From Streptomyces sp. NBC_01381 (lineage in GTDB: Bacteria > Actinomycetota > Actinomycetes > Streptomycetales > Streptomycetaceae): a stretch of 64,000 nt of DNA. The notes below the pieces were generated by a model that was not told where the DNA came from, did no database searches, and was given only the letters and a program-made list of their open reading frames with translations. How positions within the stretch are numbered: position 1 is the stretch's first letter; each line of letters starts with the position of its first letter. Shown one piece after another: positions 15,300 to 23,627 of this stretch. Both the position numbers and the translations under genes were made by a program. The stretch covers positions 124,001 to 188,000 of the forward strand of contig NZ_JAPEPI010000002.1 of the NCBI RefSeq assembly GCF_026340305.1. Direction: 5' to 3'.

Positions 15300-16835
15300 A
15301 TGTCCCAGACCGAGTACGACTTCGTCATCGTCGGTGGCGGCACCGCAGGATCGGTGATCGCGTCCCGGCTCACCGAGAACCCGGACGTCACCGTCGCCGT
15401 CATCGAGGGCGGCCCCAGCGACATCGACCGCCAGGACGTCCTCACGCTGCGCAAGTGGCTCGGCCTGCTCGGCGGCGACCTCGACTACGGCTACACCACC
15501 ACCGAGCAGCCGCGGGGCAACTCGCACATCCTGCACAGCCGCGCCAAGGTGCTCGGCGGCTGCTCGTCGCACAACACCCTGATCTCCTTCAAGCCGCTGC
15601 CGTCCGACTGGGACGAGTGGGAAGAGGCCGGGGCCACCGGCTGGGGCGCCAAGGCGATGGACCCCTTCTACGGCAAGCTGCGCAACAACGTCGTACGCGT
15701 CGCCAAGAAGGACCAGAACCAGATCGCCACCGACTGGGTCGAGGCGACGAAGACCGCGCTCGGCGTCCCCGAGGTCGTCGGCTTCAACGACAAGCCCTTC
15801 GACGAGGGCGTCGGCTTTTTCGACCTCTCGTACCACCCGGAGAACAACAAGCGTTCCTCCGCTTCGGTCGCCTACCTCCACCCCCACATGGAGGCCGGTG
15901 ACCGCCCCAACCTCCACCTCTTCCTGGAGACCTGGGCCACCAAGCTGGAGCTCGACGGCAAGACCGCCCGCGGCGTCCACATCCGCACCAAGGACGGCGC
16001 CGAGCAGCTGCTCACCGCCCGCCGCGAGGTGCTCGTCTGCGCCGGTGCCGTCGACACGCCGCGGCTGCTCATGCACTCCGGCATCGGCCCGGCCAAGGAC
16101 CTTCAGGCCCTCGGCATCCCCGTCGTGCACGACCTGCCGGGCGTCGGCGAGAACCTCATCGACCACCCCGAGTCGGTCATCGTCTGGGAGACCAACGGGC
16201 CGATCCCCGGCAACTCCGCGATGGATTCGGACGCCGGTCTCTTCGTGAAGCGGGACCCGGACCACAAGGGCCCGGACCTGATGTTCCACTTCTACCAAAT
16301 CCCGTTCACGGACAACCCGGAGCGGCTCGGCTACGAACGCCCCGAGCACGGTGTCTCGATGACGCCGAACATCCCCAAGTCCCGTGCGCGCGGCCGCCTC
16401 TACCTCACCTCCGCGGACCCCGAGGTCAAGCCCGCCCTCGACTTCAAGTACTTCGAGGACGAGGGTGACTACGACGGGCAGACGCTCGTCGACGGCATCA
16501 AGCTGGCGCGCAAGGTCGCGCAGGCCGAGCCGTTCGCCAAGTGGCTCAAGCGCGAGGTGTTCCCCGGCCCCGACGTCACCGACGACGCCGAGATCAGCGA
16601 GCTCGTGCGCAAGGCCGCGCACACGGTGTACCACCCGGCAGGGACCTGCCGAATGGGTGCCTCCACTGATGAACTCGCCGTGGTCGACCCGGCTCTGCGG
16701 ATCCGGGGACTCGAAGGAATCCGAATCGCGGACGCATCCGTCTTCCCGACGATGCCGGCCGTGAACCCGATGATCGGAGTGCTCATGGTCGGGGAAAAGT
16801 GCGCGGAACTGCTGACCGGGAGTGATGTCCGATGA
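15300..16835 (+). CDS. betA: GMC-family choline dehydrogenase/oxidase
   Basis: A 511-residue FAD-dependent GMC oxidoreductase, which in this context converts choline to betaine aldehyde. The FAD-binding GGGTAGSVIASRL opens the protein. The GMC signature AKVLGGCSSHN is present, as are the active-site histidine in HTVYHPAGTCRMG (His445) and Asn489 in VNPM. Whether it uses oxygen or another electron acceptor cannot be told. It lies between the aldehyde dehydrogenase and the ABC ATPase, with whose start its stop overlaps (ATGA). Confidence 0.88.
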   Translation: MSQTEYDFVIVGGGTAGSVIASRLTENPDVTVAVIEGGPSDIDRQDVLTLRKWLGLLGGDLDYGYTTTEQPRGNSHILHSRAKVLGGCSSHNTLISFKPLPSDWDEWEEAGATGWGAKAMDPFYGKLRNNVVRVAKKDQNQIATDWVEATKTALGVPEVVGFNDKPFDEGVGFFDLSYHPENNKRSSASVAYLHPHMEAGDRPNLHLFLETWATKLELDGKTARGVHIRTKDGAEQLLTARREVLVCAGAVDTPRLLMHSGIGPAKDLQALGIPVVHDLPGVGENLIDHPESVIVWETNGPIPGNSAMDSDAGLFVKRDPDHKGPDLMFHFYQIPFTDNPERLGYERPEHGVSMTPNIPKSRARGRLYLTSADPEVKPALDFKYFEDEGDYDGQTLVDGIKLARKVAQAEPFAKWLKREVFPGPDVTDDAEISELVRKAAHTVYHPAGTCRMGASTDELAVVDPALRIRGLEGIRIADASVFPTMPAVNPMIGVLMVGEKCAELLTGSDVR

Positions 16836-17926
16836 CCACCACCACTGAGAAGACGCCCGCCACCGACGCGGCGGAGCCCGTGTTCACCGTCCGGGACCTG
16901 TGGAAGGTCTTCGGGCCCAAGGCCCAGCGCGTACCGGGCAATGCGGAGTACGCGGGTCTCTCCGTGGCCGAGCTGCGCGAGCGCACCGGCTGCACGGCGG
17001 CCGTCCGGGACGTCAGCTTCGACGTCCAGAAGGGCGAGGTCTTCGTCGTCATGGGCCTGTCCGGATCCGGCAAGTCCACCCTGGTGCGGACCCTGACCCG
17101 GCTCATCGAGCCGACCAGCGGCTCCATATCCATGGACGGCACGGACGTGCTCGGCATGGACAAGAACCAGCTGCGTGAACTGCGCCGCCACAAGGCCGCG
17201 ATGGTCTTCCAGAACTTCGGCCTCCTTCCGCACCGCACGGTCCTCGACAACGTCGCGTACGGCCTGGAGATCCAGGGCGTCGGCAAGGCCGAGCGCCGCG
17301 CCAAGGCCATGGAGGTCGTCGCCAAGGTCGGCCTCGAAGGCCTGGAGAACCGCCGCCCCACCCAGCTCTCCGGCGGCCAGCAGCAGCGCGTCGGCCTGGC
17401 CCGCGCCCTCGCCGTCGACCCCGAAGTGCTGCTCTTCGACGAGCCGTTCAGCGCGCTCGACCCGCTGATCCGCCGCGACATGCAGGAAGAAGTCATCCGC
17501 CTGCACCGCGAAGAGGGCCGCACGATGGTCTTCATCACCCACGACCTGAGCGAGGCGCTGCGCCTCGGCGACCGCATCATGCTGATGCGGGACGGCGCCA
17601 TCGTGCAGCTCGGCACCCCCGAGGAGATCGTCGCCAACCCGGCCGACGACTACGTCCGCGACTTCGTCCAGGACGTGGCGCGCGAGCAGGTCATCTCCGT
17701 ACGCCGCGCCATGCGCCCCGCCGTGGGCGCCGAGGCCGAGACCGGTGCCGCGATCGGCCCGGACACGCTGGTCGTCGACGCGATCGAGGCCGTCGCGCGC
17801 AGTGGCGAGCACTGCCGCGTCGTGGACGGCGGCCGCACCCTCGGCGTCGTCGACCACGAGCAGCTGCTCGCCGTGGTCGCGGGCCTCGACAATGACCCCC
17901 AGGACAAGGAGGTGGCGGCTGTATGA
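16832..17926 (+). CDS. opuAA: Glycine betaine/proline ABC importer, ATP-binding subunit
   Basis: A 364-residue ATPase of the OpuAA/ProV type. Walker A GLSGSGKST starts near residue 75, the ABC signature LSGGQQQR near 179 and Walker B LLFDEPFSALD near 200. The family-specific insert before the P-loop (LSVAELRERTGCTAAVRDV) is present. The C-terminal region after about residue 290 is a short CBS-like remnant, which in relatives senses ionic strength. It energises uptake of the osmoprotectant made or used by its neighbours. The start overlaps the betA stop and its end overlaps the permease start. Confidence 0.93.
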   Translation: MTTTTEKTPATDAAEPVFTVRDLWKVFGPKAQRVPGNAEYAGLSVAELRERTGCTAAVRDVSFDVQKGEVFVVMGLSGSGKSTLVRTLTRLIEPTSGSISMDGTDVLGMDKNQLRELRRHKAAMVFQNFGLLPHRTVLDNVAYGLEIQGVGKAERRAKAMEVVAKVGLEGLENRRPTQLSGGQQQRVGLARALAVDPEVLLFDEPFSALDPLIRRDMQEEVIRLHREEGRTMVFITHDLSEALRLGDRIMLMRDGAIVQLGTPEEIVANPADDYVRDFVQDVAREQVISVRRAMRPAVGAEAETGAAIGPDTLVVDAIEAVARSGEHCRVVDGGRTLGVVDHEQLLAVVAGLDNDPQDKEVAAV

Positions 17927-19938
17927 GTGTCGCCCCGTCTCCGGTACTGGAGAAGAAGGACAGCGTGTCCCCGCCGGGCCCCACTGAGGGCCCCGGGCCG
18001 CTGGCCGCACTCGTGCGCAACCCCAAGGCCATCGCGCTGCTCGTCGCCGTGCTCGTCGCGGTCGTCTCGGCGGCCGTCACCGCCAACGGCGTGTGGCCCT
18101 CCGACCTGACCTTCGACGTGCGCTCGCCGCTCGACGACGTCAACACGTGGATGGCGCAGAACCGCGACACCCACCCGATCTTCCTCTACTTCCTGCTGCA
18201 CATCAGCAACACCTCGGAATCCGCGGTGGACGGTGTGCTCAGCGGTCTGGAGAGCCTCGGCTTCATCGGGGTGACCGTCGCCGCCGTACTCATCTCCTGG
18301 TACGCGGGCGGGGCGAAGCTGCGCCGCCGCTCGCTGACCCTCGCGGGCATCGCCTTCGGCACCTTCGCCGTGATCGGCGTGCTCGACGTGTGGGAAGAGG
18401 CGATGGAGACCCTCGCCCTGATGGTCGTCTGTGTGGCCGTCGCGGGGCTCGTCGGTGTGCTCCTCGGCCTCGCGGCCGGTCTCTCGGACCGCGCCGAGCG
18501 CATCCTGCGGCCGGTCTTCGACACGATGCAGGTGCTTCCGGCCTTCTCGTATCTGCTGCCCTTCGTCTTGATGTTCGACGTGGGCACCCCGGCCGTCTTC
18601 ATGGCGACCGTCATCTACTCCGCCCCGCCGATGGCCCGGCTCACCTCACTGGGCCTGCGCGGCGCCGACGCGGCGGCCCTCGAGGCCTCGCAGTCGCTCG
18701 GCGCAAGCGCCTGGCAGCGGCTGTGGACGGCGCGCCTCCCGCTGGCCCGCAAGCCGATGCTGCTCGGCCTCAACCAGACGATCATGATGTGTCTTTCGAT
18801 GGTCGTGCTCGCCACGGTGGTCGGCGCCGGCGGTCTCGGCGACCCGATCTTCACGGCGATCTCCACCCTCGACGTGGGCCTCGCGGCGCCTGCCGGCATC
18901 GCGATCGTGCTGATCGCCATCTGGCTCGACCGTACGACCGCGGCGTTCGGCGAACGGGTCGACGACTCGGCACCCGAGCGCAGCGCCTTCGTGACGCGCA
19001 TCCTGTGGGCCGTCATGGCCGCCGTGATCGCGGGCGCCGCCGTACTCGGCCAGGCGCTCGGCCGCACCGAGTGGCCGGAGAACTGGGTCGTCGACATCTC
19101 CCAGCCGATCAACGAGGCCTTCGGGTGGATCGAGCGCGAGCTCGGCTCCGGCGTACCAGTCCTCGGCGGCACCCTCACCTGGGCGAGCGGCTTCACCCGC
19201 TGGGTCATCAACCCGCTGTTCGACGCCCTGCTCGCCACCCCGTGGTGGGCGGTGCTCCTGCTTGCCGGTGTCCTCGCCTATCTCGCGGGACGCTGGCGCG
19301 CGGCGGTCACCGCCGTGCTCGCGCTCGGTGCGATCGGCGCGATGGGTCTGTGGAACAACTCGATGGACACCCTCTCGCAGGTCATCGCGGCCCTGGTGGT
19401 CACGCTGCTCCTGGGCTTCGCCATCGGCGTCTTCGCGGCCCGGGTCGACTGGGTGGACCGGATGATCCGGCCGGTGCTCGACACCATGCAGACCCTGCCG
19501 GCGTTCATCTATCTGATCCCGATGGTCGGACTGTTCGGCAGTGGCCCCGCCGCCGGCGCGGTGGCCGCCGTCATCTTCGCGCTGCCCGCCGTCATCCGCA
19601 TCACGTCCCAGGGCGTCCGCCAGATCGACCCCTCGGCCCTGGAGGCGGCCCGCTCGCTGGGCGCATCCACCGGCCAGCAGCTCTGGCAGGTCCAGCTGCC
19701 GCTGGCCAGGCCCGCGCTGCTCGTCGCCCTGAACCAGGGCGTCGTCCTGGTCCTCTCCATGGTCGTCATCGGCGGCATCATCGGCGGTGGCGCGCTCGGT
19801 GTGGACGTGATCAGGGGCCTCACCAAGGGCGACCTCGGCCTTGGTCTGACGTCCGGTATCGCGATCGTCTGCCTCGGTCTGCTCCTCGACCGGATCTCCC
19901 AGCCCGGCAAGGACGTCAAGGAACGCGCACTGCGCTGA
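17923..19938 (+). CDS. opuAB: Glycine betaine ABC importer, fused double permease
   Basis: A 671-residue membrane protein made of two ProW/OpuAB-like permease halves in tandem. Each half has its own EAA loop: EASQSLGASAWQRLW near residue 251 and EAARSLGASTGQQLW near 574. Each also has the preceding VFDTMQVLPAF / VLDTMQTLPAF signature. Single-domain permeases of the family are about 280-300 residues and dimerise, so this fusion supplies the pair as one chain. The start overlaps the ATPase gene by four bases. Confidence 0.92.
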   Translation: MSVAPSPVLEKKDSVSPPGPTEGPGPLAALVRNPKAIALLVAVLVAVVSAAVTANGVWPSDLTFDVRSPLDDVNTWMAQNRDTHPIFLYFLLHISNTSESAVDGVLSGLESLGFIGVTVAAVLISWYAGGAKLRRRSLTLAGIAFGTFAVIGVLDVWEEAMETLALMVVCVAVAGLVGVLLGLAAGLSDRAERILRPVFDTMQVLPAFSYLLPFVLMFDVGTPAVFMATVIYSAPPMARLTSLGLRGADAAALEASQSLGASAWQRLWTARLPLARKPMLLGLNQTIMMCLSMVVLATVVGAGGLGDPIFTAISTLDVGLAAPAGIAIVLIAIWLDRTTAAFGERVDDSAPERSAFVTRILWAVMAAVIAGAAVLGQALGRTEWPENWVVDISQPINEAFGWIERELGSGVPVLGGTLTWASGFTRWVINPLFDALLATPWWAVLLLAGVLAYLAGRWRAAVTAVLALGAIGAMGLWNNSMDTLSQVIAALVVTLLLGFAIGVFAARVDWVDRMIRPVLDTMQTLPAFIYLIPMVGLFGSGPAAGAVAAVIFALPAVIRITSQGVRQIDPSALEAARSLGASTGQQLWQVQLPLARPALLVALNQGVVLVLSMVVIGGIIGGGALGVDVIRGLTKGDLGLGLTSGIAIVCLGLLLDRISQPGKDVKERALR

Positions 19939-19987
19939 CGTACGCTCCCCGGACCCCGCTCTCCTGCCTACGTAAGGGAACAGTCTC

Positions 19988-20953
19988 GTGAACCACCACA
20001 GCAAGCGGATACGCACCACCCTCATCGCCGGTCTCGGCGCCGCGTCCATGGTCGCGCTCAGCGCCTGCAGCGCCGCCGACACCAAGTCCTCCGGCAGCGC
20101 CGACGAGGTCACCATCTCGGTCCCCTCGTGGGTCGGCGCGCGCGCCAACGCCGAGGTCGCCAAGGTGCTCCTCGAGGACGAGGTCGGCGTCAAGAAGGTC
20201 GAGCTCAAGCAGCTCGACGAGCCGATCGCCTGGGACGCGCTGAACAACGGCAAGGCCGACGCGATCCTGGAGGACTGGGACGGCCAGCCCAAGAAGCAAG
20301 AACTCTACATCGACCAGAAGAAGACGGTCGTCAAGGGCGGCGACCTGGGTGTCACCGGCCACATCGGCTGGTACGTCCCGAAGTACTACGCGGACAAGCA
20401 CCCCGAGATCCTCGACTACAAGAACCTCAACAAGTTCGCCAAGGACTTCAAGAGCGACCGCAGCGGCGGCAAGGGCGAGTTCATCGGCGCGGCGCCGTCG
20501 TACACCACGTACGACGCGCACCTGATCAAGAACCTCAAGCTGAACTTCAAGATCAAGGACACCGGCAGCGAGGCGGTGCAGATCAAGGAGATCCAGCGCA
20601 AGTACGCCGACAAGGAGCCGTTCATCACCTACTGGTGGGAGCCGCTGTGGGCGAACGCCGACATGGACATGGTCGAGGTGAAGCTGCCCGAGTTCAAGGA
20701 GGGCTGCAACGAGCCCGAGACCAAGACCGAGTGCGGTTACGCCAACACCCCGCTGCAGAAGTACTTCAACGCCGACTTCGCCAAGGACGGCGGCGACGCC
20801 GCGAAGTTCCTGAAGAACTTCAAGTGGACGACCGAGCAGCAGAACGAGGTCGCCATGTCCATCGCCAAGGACAAGATGAGCGGCGAGGCCGCGGCCAAGA
20901 AGTGGGTCAAGGAGAACAAGGACGTCTGGGAGTCCTGGATCCCGAAGAAGTGA
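19988..20953 (+). CDS. opuAC: Glycine betaine-binding lipoprotein of the ABC importer
   Basis: A 321-residue extracytoplasmic binding protein. The lipobox LSAC places the lipidated cysteine at residue 27. The mature chain is an OpuAC-type domain with several Trp/Tyr residues in conserved positions (VPSWVGARANAEV, GHIGWYVPKYYA, ITYWWEPLWAN). Aromatic boxes of this type bind the quaternary ammonium group. The GTG start follows AAGGGAA. It is the last gene of the operon and is closed by a strong hairpin. Confidence 0.92.
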   Translation: MNHHSKRIRTTLIAGLGAASMVALSACSAADTKSSGSADEVTISVPSWVGARANAEVAKVLLEDEVGVKKVELKQLDEPIAWDALNNGKADAILEDWDGQPKKQELYIDQKKTVVKGGDLGVTGHIGWYVPKYYADKHPEILDYKNLNKFAKDFKSDRSGGKGEFIGAAPSYTTYDAHLIKNLKLNFKIKDTGSEAVQIKEIQRKYADKEPFITYWWEPLWANADMDMVEVKLPEFKEGCNEPETKTECGYANTPLQKYFNADFAKDGGDAAKFLKNFKWTTEQQNEVAMSIAKDKMSGEAAAKKWVKENKDVWESWIPKK

Positions 20954-20966
20954 CGTAACTGCCATA

Positions 20967-21013
20967 CGCGACGGTGCCGGGGGCCCTTTCAAAGGGCCCC
21001 CGGCACCGTCGCG
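20967..21013. terminator. Perfect 23-bp-stem terminator of the betaine operon
   Basis: The two arms (20967-20989 and 20991-21013) are exact reverse complements around a single central C. The top of the stem is CCCTTT/AAAGGG, so a small loop and short A/T segments allow termination in either direction. Confidence 0.9.
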
Positions 21014-21118
21014 TTACTCACCCGGCGTATTGCACTTTCGTGCAATTGTGGGGCCCGATCTGCCGCGCCTACCTTGGGCTGTGTTCATGCCAAGCCTGAA
21101 GAGAGATGGTAGACGCGT

Positions 21119-21835
21119 ATGAATCTCCCTCGTCGAGTGAGTACGCGAGTGTGCGCACTCGCCGTCGGTGCCGCTGTCCTGACGCCGATGATGGGTATCG
21201 GGTCGGCGCAGGCCAGCCAAGGGCCTGCCGCAGCGGAGAAGTCCGATGTGGCCGCCAAGGCCGGATTCCACACCAAGAAGGGCACGCTCAAGTGCCGTAA
21301 GAGGGGCGAGACCGCCTGGATCTGGGACTCGGCCGTGGGGGCGTCGCGGGTGTCGTGGAAGCCCGCCGGCGGAAAGCTGGTCTCCAGGATCTGGAAGCAC
21401 GATCCCAGCGGTGCCTCGACGCGGACCATTCCGACGTGGCGCAAGTCCGTGAAGTGGAAGGTCACTTCATCCTGGGGAAACCCGAACAACCTGAACAAGG
21501 TGTACGGCTACTGCAGTTCGCAGGGCTGGCGGGTCGGAAAGGCGTCGGACAAACTCAAGCAGAAGAAGTCCGGCACCAAGACCTGCCCGGCGGGGAAGAC
21601 GGTCTATATCTCCTCCGCCGGAATCGGCAACATCAAGCACCGGTTCAAGTCGACGAGTGGCGGCGCGCTGCGCACGCACAACTTCGGCGGTTCTCAGCAG
21701 GTTCTGGTGACGGACCGCGCGACACCCACTGAAATGCGTTCGGTGAAGTGGCGGGTGGAAGCCTGGAGCATCAAGAACACCCTCCCCGATGCCCAGACCG
21801 GGCGGGTCAAGCTCTCCTGCATCAGCAAGTACTGA
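21119..21835 (+). CDS. Secreted protein with two internal repeats, unknown function
   Basis: A 238-residue exported protein. The signal is MNLPRRVSTRVCAL...GIGSAQA. The mature chain has two related halves, each beginning with a cysteine and a WI/YI strand: CRKRGETAWIWDSAVGASRVSW and CPAGKTVYISSAGIGNIKHRF. Each half ends with a second cysteine (YGYCSSQ, KLSCISK). It is rich in Lys, Trp and Ser, with a beta-sandwich-like alternation. No family recognised. A purine-rich GAAGAGAGA precedes the ATG. Its last codons are duplicated after the stop. Confidence 0.75.
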   Translation: MNLPRRVSTRVCALAVGAAVLTPMMGIGSAQASQGPAAAEKSDVAAKAGFHTKKGTLKCRKRGETAWIWDSAVGASRVSWKPAGGKLVSRIWKHDPSGASTRTIPTWRKSVKWKVTSSWGNPNNLNKVYGYCSSQGWRVGKASDKLKQKKSGTKTCPAGKTVYISSAGIGNIKHRFKSTSGGALRTHNFGGSQQVLVTDRATPTEMRSVKWRVEAWSIKNTLPDAQTGRVKLSCISKY

Positions 21836-21853
21836 CGTCAGCAAGTACTGACG
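21822..21853 (+). repeat. 16-bp tandem duplication across a stop codon
   Basis: TCAGCAAGTACTGACG occurs twice with no gap. The first copy holds the stop codon; the second is out of frame because 16 is not a multiple of three. Confidence 0.9.
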
Positions 21854-21858
21854 CCGTT

Positions 21859-21885
21859 CCGGGCTCCCGTTGTACGGGAGCCCGG
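21859..21885. terminator. Convergent-gene terminator hairpin
   Basis: CCGGGCTCCCGT pairs perfectly with ACGGGAGCCCGG around a three-base loop. It lies between the secreted-protein gene (rightward) and the PEP-mutase-like gene (leftward) and probably serves both. Confidence 0.85.
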
Positions 21886-21890
21886 CACCG

Positions 21891-22610
21891 TCACGCCTGG
21901 CGCAGCTGTCCGGCGATCTCCCGCAGTGCCTCCGTCGCCCGGATCAGCAGGCCGGGCCCGAACGTGATCCGAGTGACGCCCAGTTCACCCAGCTTCCGCA
22001 GGTCCGGGCCGTGCGGGTGCGCGCCCGCGTTGACGGGGCCCTCGATGTCCGCGAGGAGCCGCGGCAGCACCTCGGGCGGCGCGAAGATCGGATAGACGCA
22101 GTCCGCGCCCGCCGCCACGTAGAGCCGGGCCCGTTCGACGGCCTGCCCGGGGTCGGCGACACCCCGGACGAACGTGTCCACACGGGCGTTGATGAACACC
22201 CGCCCGTCCGCGACGGAACGCACCTCCGCCAGCCAGTCCGCCTGCTCGCGCGGATCCTTGAGAACCCCGTCCGACGAGTCCTCCAGGTTGCAGCCCACCG
22301 CGCCCGTCTCCAGGAGCCGCTCCACCAGCTCCTTGGGCGGCAGGCCGTAGCCGTCCTCGATGTCCGCGGACACCGGCACGGACACCGACCGCACGATCCT
22401 GCGCACCGCCGCGAACATCTCGTCCGGCGGCACCGATCCGTCCGCGTACCCCAGCGACGCGGCGACCCCCGCGCTCGGCGTGGCCAAAGCCGGGAATCCG
22501 ACCTCCTCGAAGAGCCGCGCGCTTGCCGCGTCCCAGGGTCCTGGCAGGACGAGCGGGTCACCGGGCGCGCGCCCGTGGTGCAGCGTCCTGAAGTCGTCGA
22601 CGAGGCTCAT
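21891..22610 (-). CDS. Isocitrate lyase/PEP mutase superfamily protein
   Basis: A 239-residue (beta/alpha)8-barrel protein. It has the superfamily landmarks LVLPGPWDAASARLFE, ADIEDGYG (metal-binding acidic residues) and GAVGCNLEDSSDG, then FINARVDTF. The catalytic KKCGH-type loop of true isocitrate lyase is absent, as in the large group of short uncharacterised homologues. The reaction is therefore likely C-C or C-P bond chemistry on an oxaloacetate-like compound, but the substrate is unknown. Its ATG overlaps the stop of the upstream AhpD-like gene by four bases. Confidence 0.82.
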   Translation of the reverse strand: MSLVDDFRTLHHGRAPGDPLVLPGPWDAASARLFEEVGFPALATPSAGVAASLGYADGSVPPDEMFAAVRRIVRSVSVPVSADIEDGYGLPPKELVERLLETGAVGCNLEDSSDGVLKDPREQADWLAEVRSVADGRVFINARVDTFVRGVADPGQAVERARLYVAAGADCVYPIFAPPEVLPRLLADIEGPVNAGAHPHGPDLRKLGELGVTRITFGPGLLIRATEALREIAGQLRQA

Positions 22611-23053
22611 GGCGTATACCCTCCGGGCTCGATGCGGCGGCTGACCATCAGCCGGTTCCAGCTGTTGATGACGGCGATCAGGCCGATGAGATGGGCGAGT
22701 TCGGCTTCGTCGAAGTGCTTGGCCGCCTGCTCGTACGTCGCGTCGGGCACGAAACCGTCCGTGAGGACCGTGATCGCCTCGGTGAGCGCGAGCGCCGCAC
22801 GCTCGCGCTCGCCGAACAACTCCCCGGCTTCTTCCCAGGCGTTGAGCAGCGCGATGCGCTTGGCGCTCTCGCCGGCCTGCACGGCGAGGTCCACATGCAT
22901 GTCCAGGCAGAACGCGCACGCGTTGATCTGCGAGGCCCGCATCATCACCAGCTCGGCGAGCACGGGGTCGGCGAGCCCCTTCTTGGCGGCCGCGCTCAGT
23001 GCGGACATCGCGCGGCCGACGCCCTTGTCCAAGTAGGTCGTACGAGGGCTCAC
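22607..23053 (-). CDS. Carboxymuconolactone decarboxylase/AhpD-like protein 2
   Basis: A 148-residue AhpD-like protein with the redox motif CAFCLDMH (Cys-x-x-Cys plus histidine), then NAWEEAGELF and ALTEAITVLTDGFV, all typical of the CMD family. Members act as alkylhydroperoxidases or small decarboxylases. It begins with GTG, which overlaps the stop of its larger paralogue upstream (GTGA). The two proteins are clearly homologous (CALCLDMH versus CAFCLDMH, VINAWNRFGVS versus VINSWNRLMVS). A hetero-oligomer is possible, since family members assemble as trimers or hexamers. Confidence 0.85.
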   Translation of the reverse strand: MSPRTTYLDKGVGRAMSALSAAAKKGLADPVLAELVMMRASQINACAFCLDMHVDLAVQAGESAKRIALLNAWEEAGELFGERERAALALTEAITVLTDGFVPDATYEQAAKHFDEAELAHLIGLIAVINSWNRLMVSRRIEPGGYTP

Positions 23054-23580
23054 TTGGCGTCCCCCGCCTTGTAGTGGCCCGGCACCTGCCGCGTGGAGAC
23101 GCCGAAGCGGTTCCACGCGTTGATCACCGTGATCGCGGCGATGAGCTGGGTCAGCTCCGCCTCGTCGAACTGCTTCGCGGCCTTCTCGTACACCTCGTCC
23201 GGCACGAAACCGTCGGTCAGGACGGTGATCGCCTCGGTCAGCTCGATCGCCGCGATCTCCTTGGCGGTGTAGAAGTGCTGCGACTCCTCCCACGCGCTGA
23301 GCTGGATGATCCGCTCGACGCTCTCGCCGGCGGCGAGCGCGTCCTTCGTGTGCATGTCGAGGCAGAGCGCGCAGTGGTTGATCTGCGAGGCGCGGATCTT
23401 GACGAGCTCGAAGACCACCGGGTCGAGGCCCTTACGGGCGGCCGCGTCGAGCCGGATCATCGCCTTGAAGACTTCGGGGGCGTGCGCGGACCAGGCGAGG
23501 CGGGGGGTGTGCTCGTGCAGGTATTCCTTGGGCTGCGTGGGCTGCGCCGTCTGTGCGGGGGTGCTGTCGTTCGTCGTCAT
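23050..23580 (-). CDS. Carboxymuconolactone decarboxylase/AhpD-like protein 1
   Basis: A 176-residue AhpD-like protein, the first gene of the leftward operon. It has the same motifs as its paralogue (CALCLDMH; SAWEESQHFYTAKE; LTEAITVLTDGFV). It carries an extra N-terminal segment with a Thr/Gln/Pro repeat (PAQTAQPTQP). No ribosome site is visible before the ATG; TACGGT sits just upstream, so a leaderless mRNA is possible. The 47-base spacer to the divergent MocR regulator makes control by that regulator very likely. Confidence 0.85.
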   Translation of the reverse strand: MTTNDSTPAQTAQPTQPKEYLHEHTPRLAWSAHAPEVFKAMIRLDAAARKGLDPVVFELVKIRASQINHCALCLDMHTKDALAAGESVERIIQLSAWEESQHFYTAKEIAAIELTEAITVLTDGFVPDEVYEKAAKQFDEAELTQLIAAITVINAWNRFGVSTRQVPGHYKAGDAK

Positions 23581-23627
23581 GACATCGACCGTACGACTGG
23601 AGTAGCCCACCGGTATGGTCCATTCCC

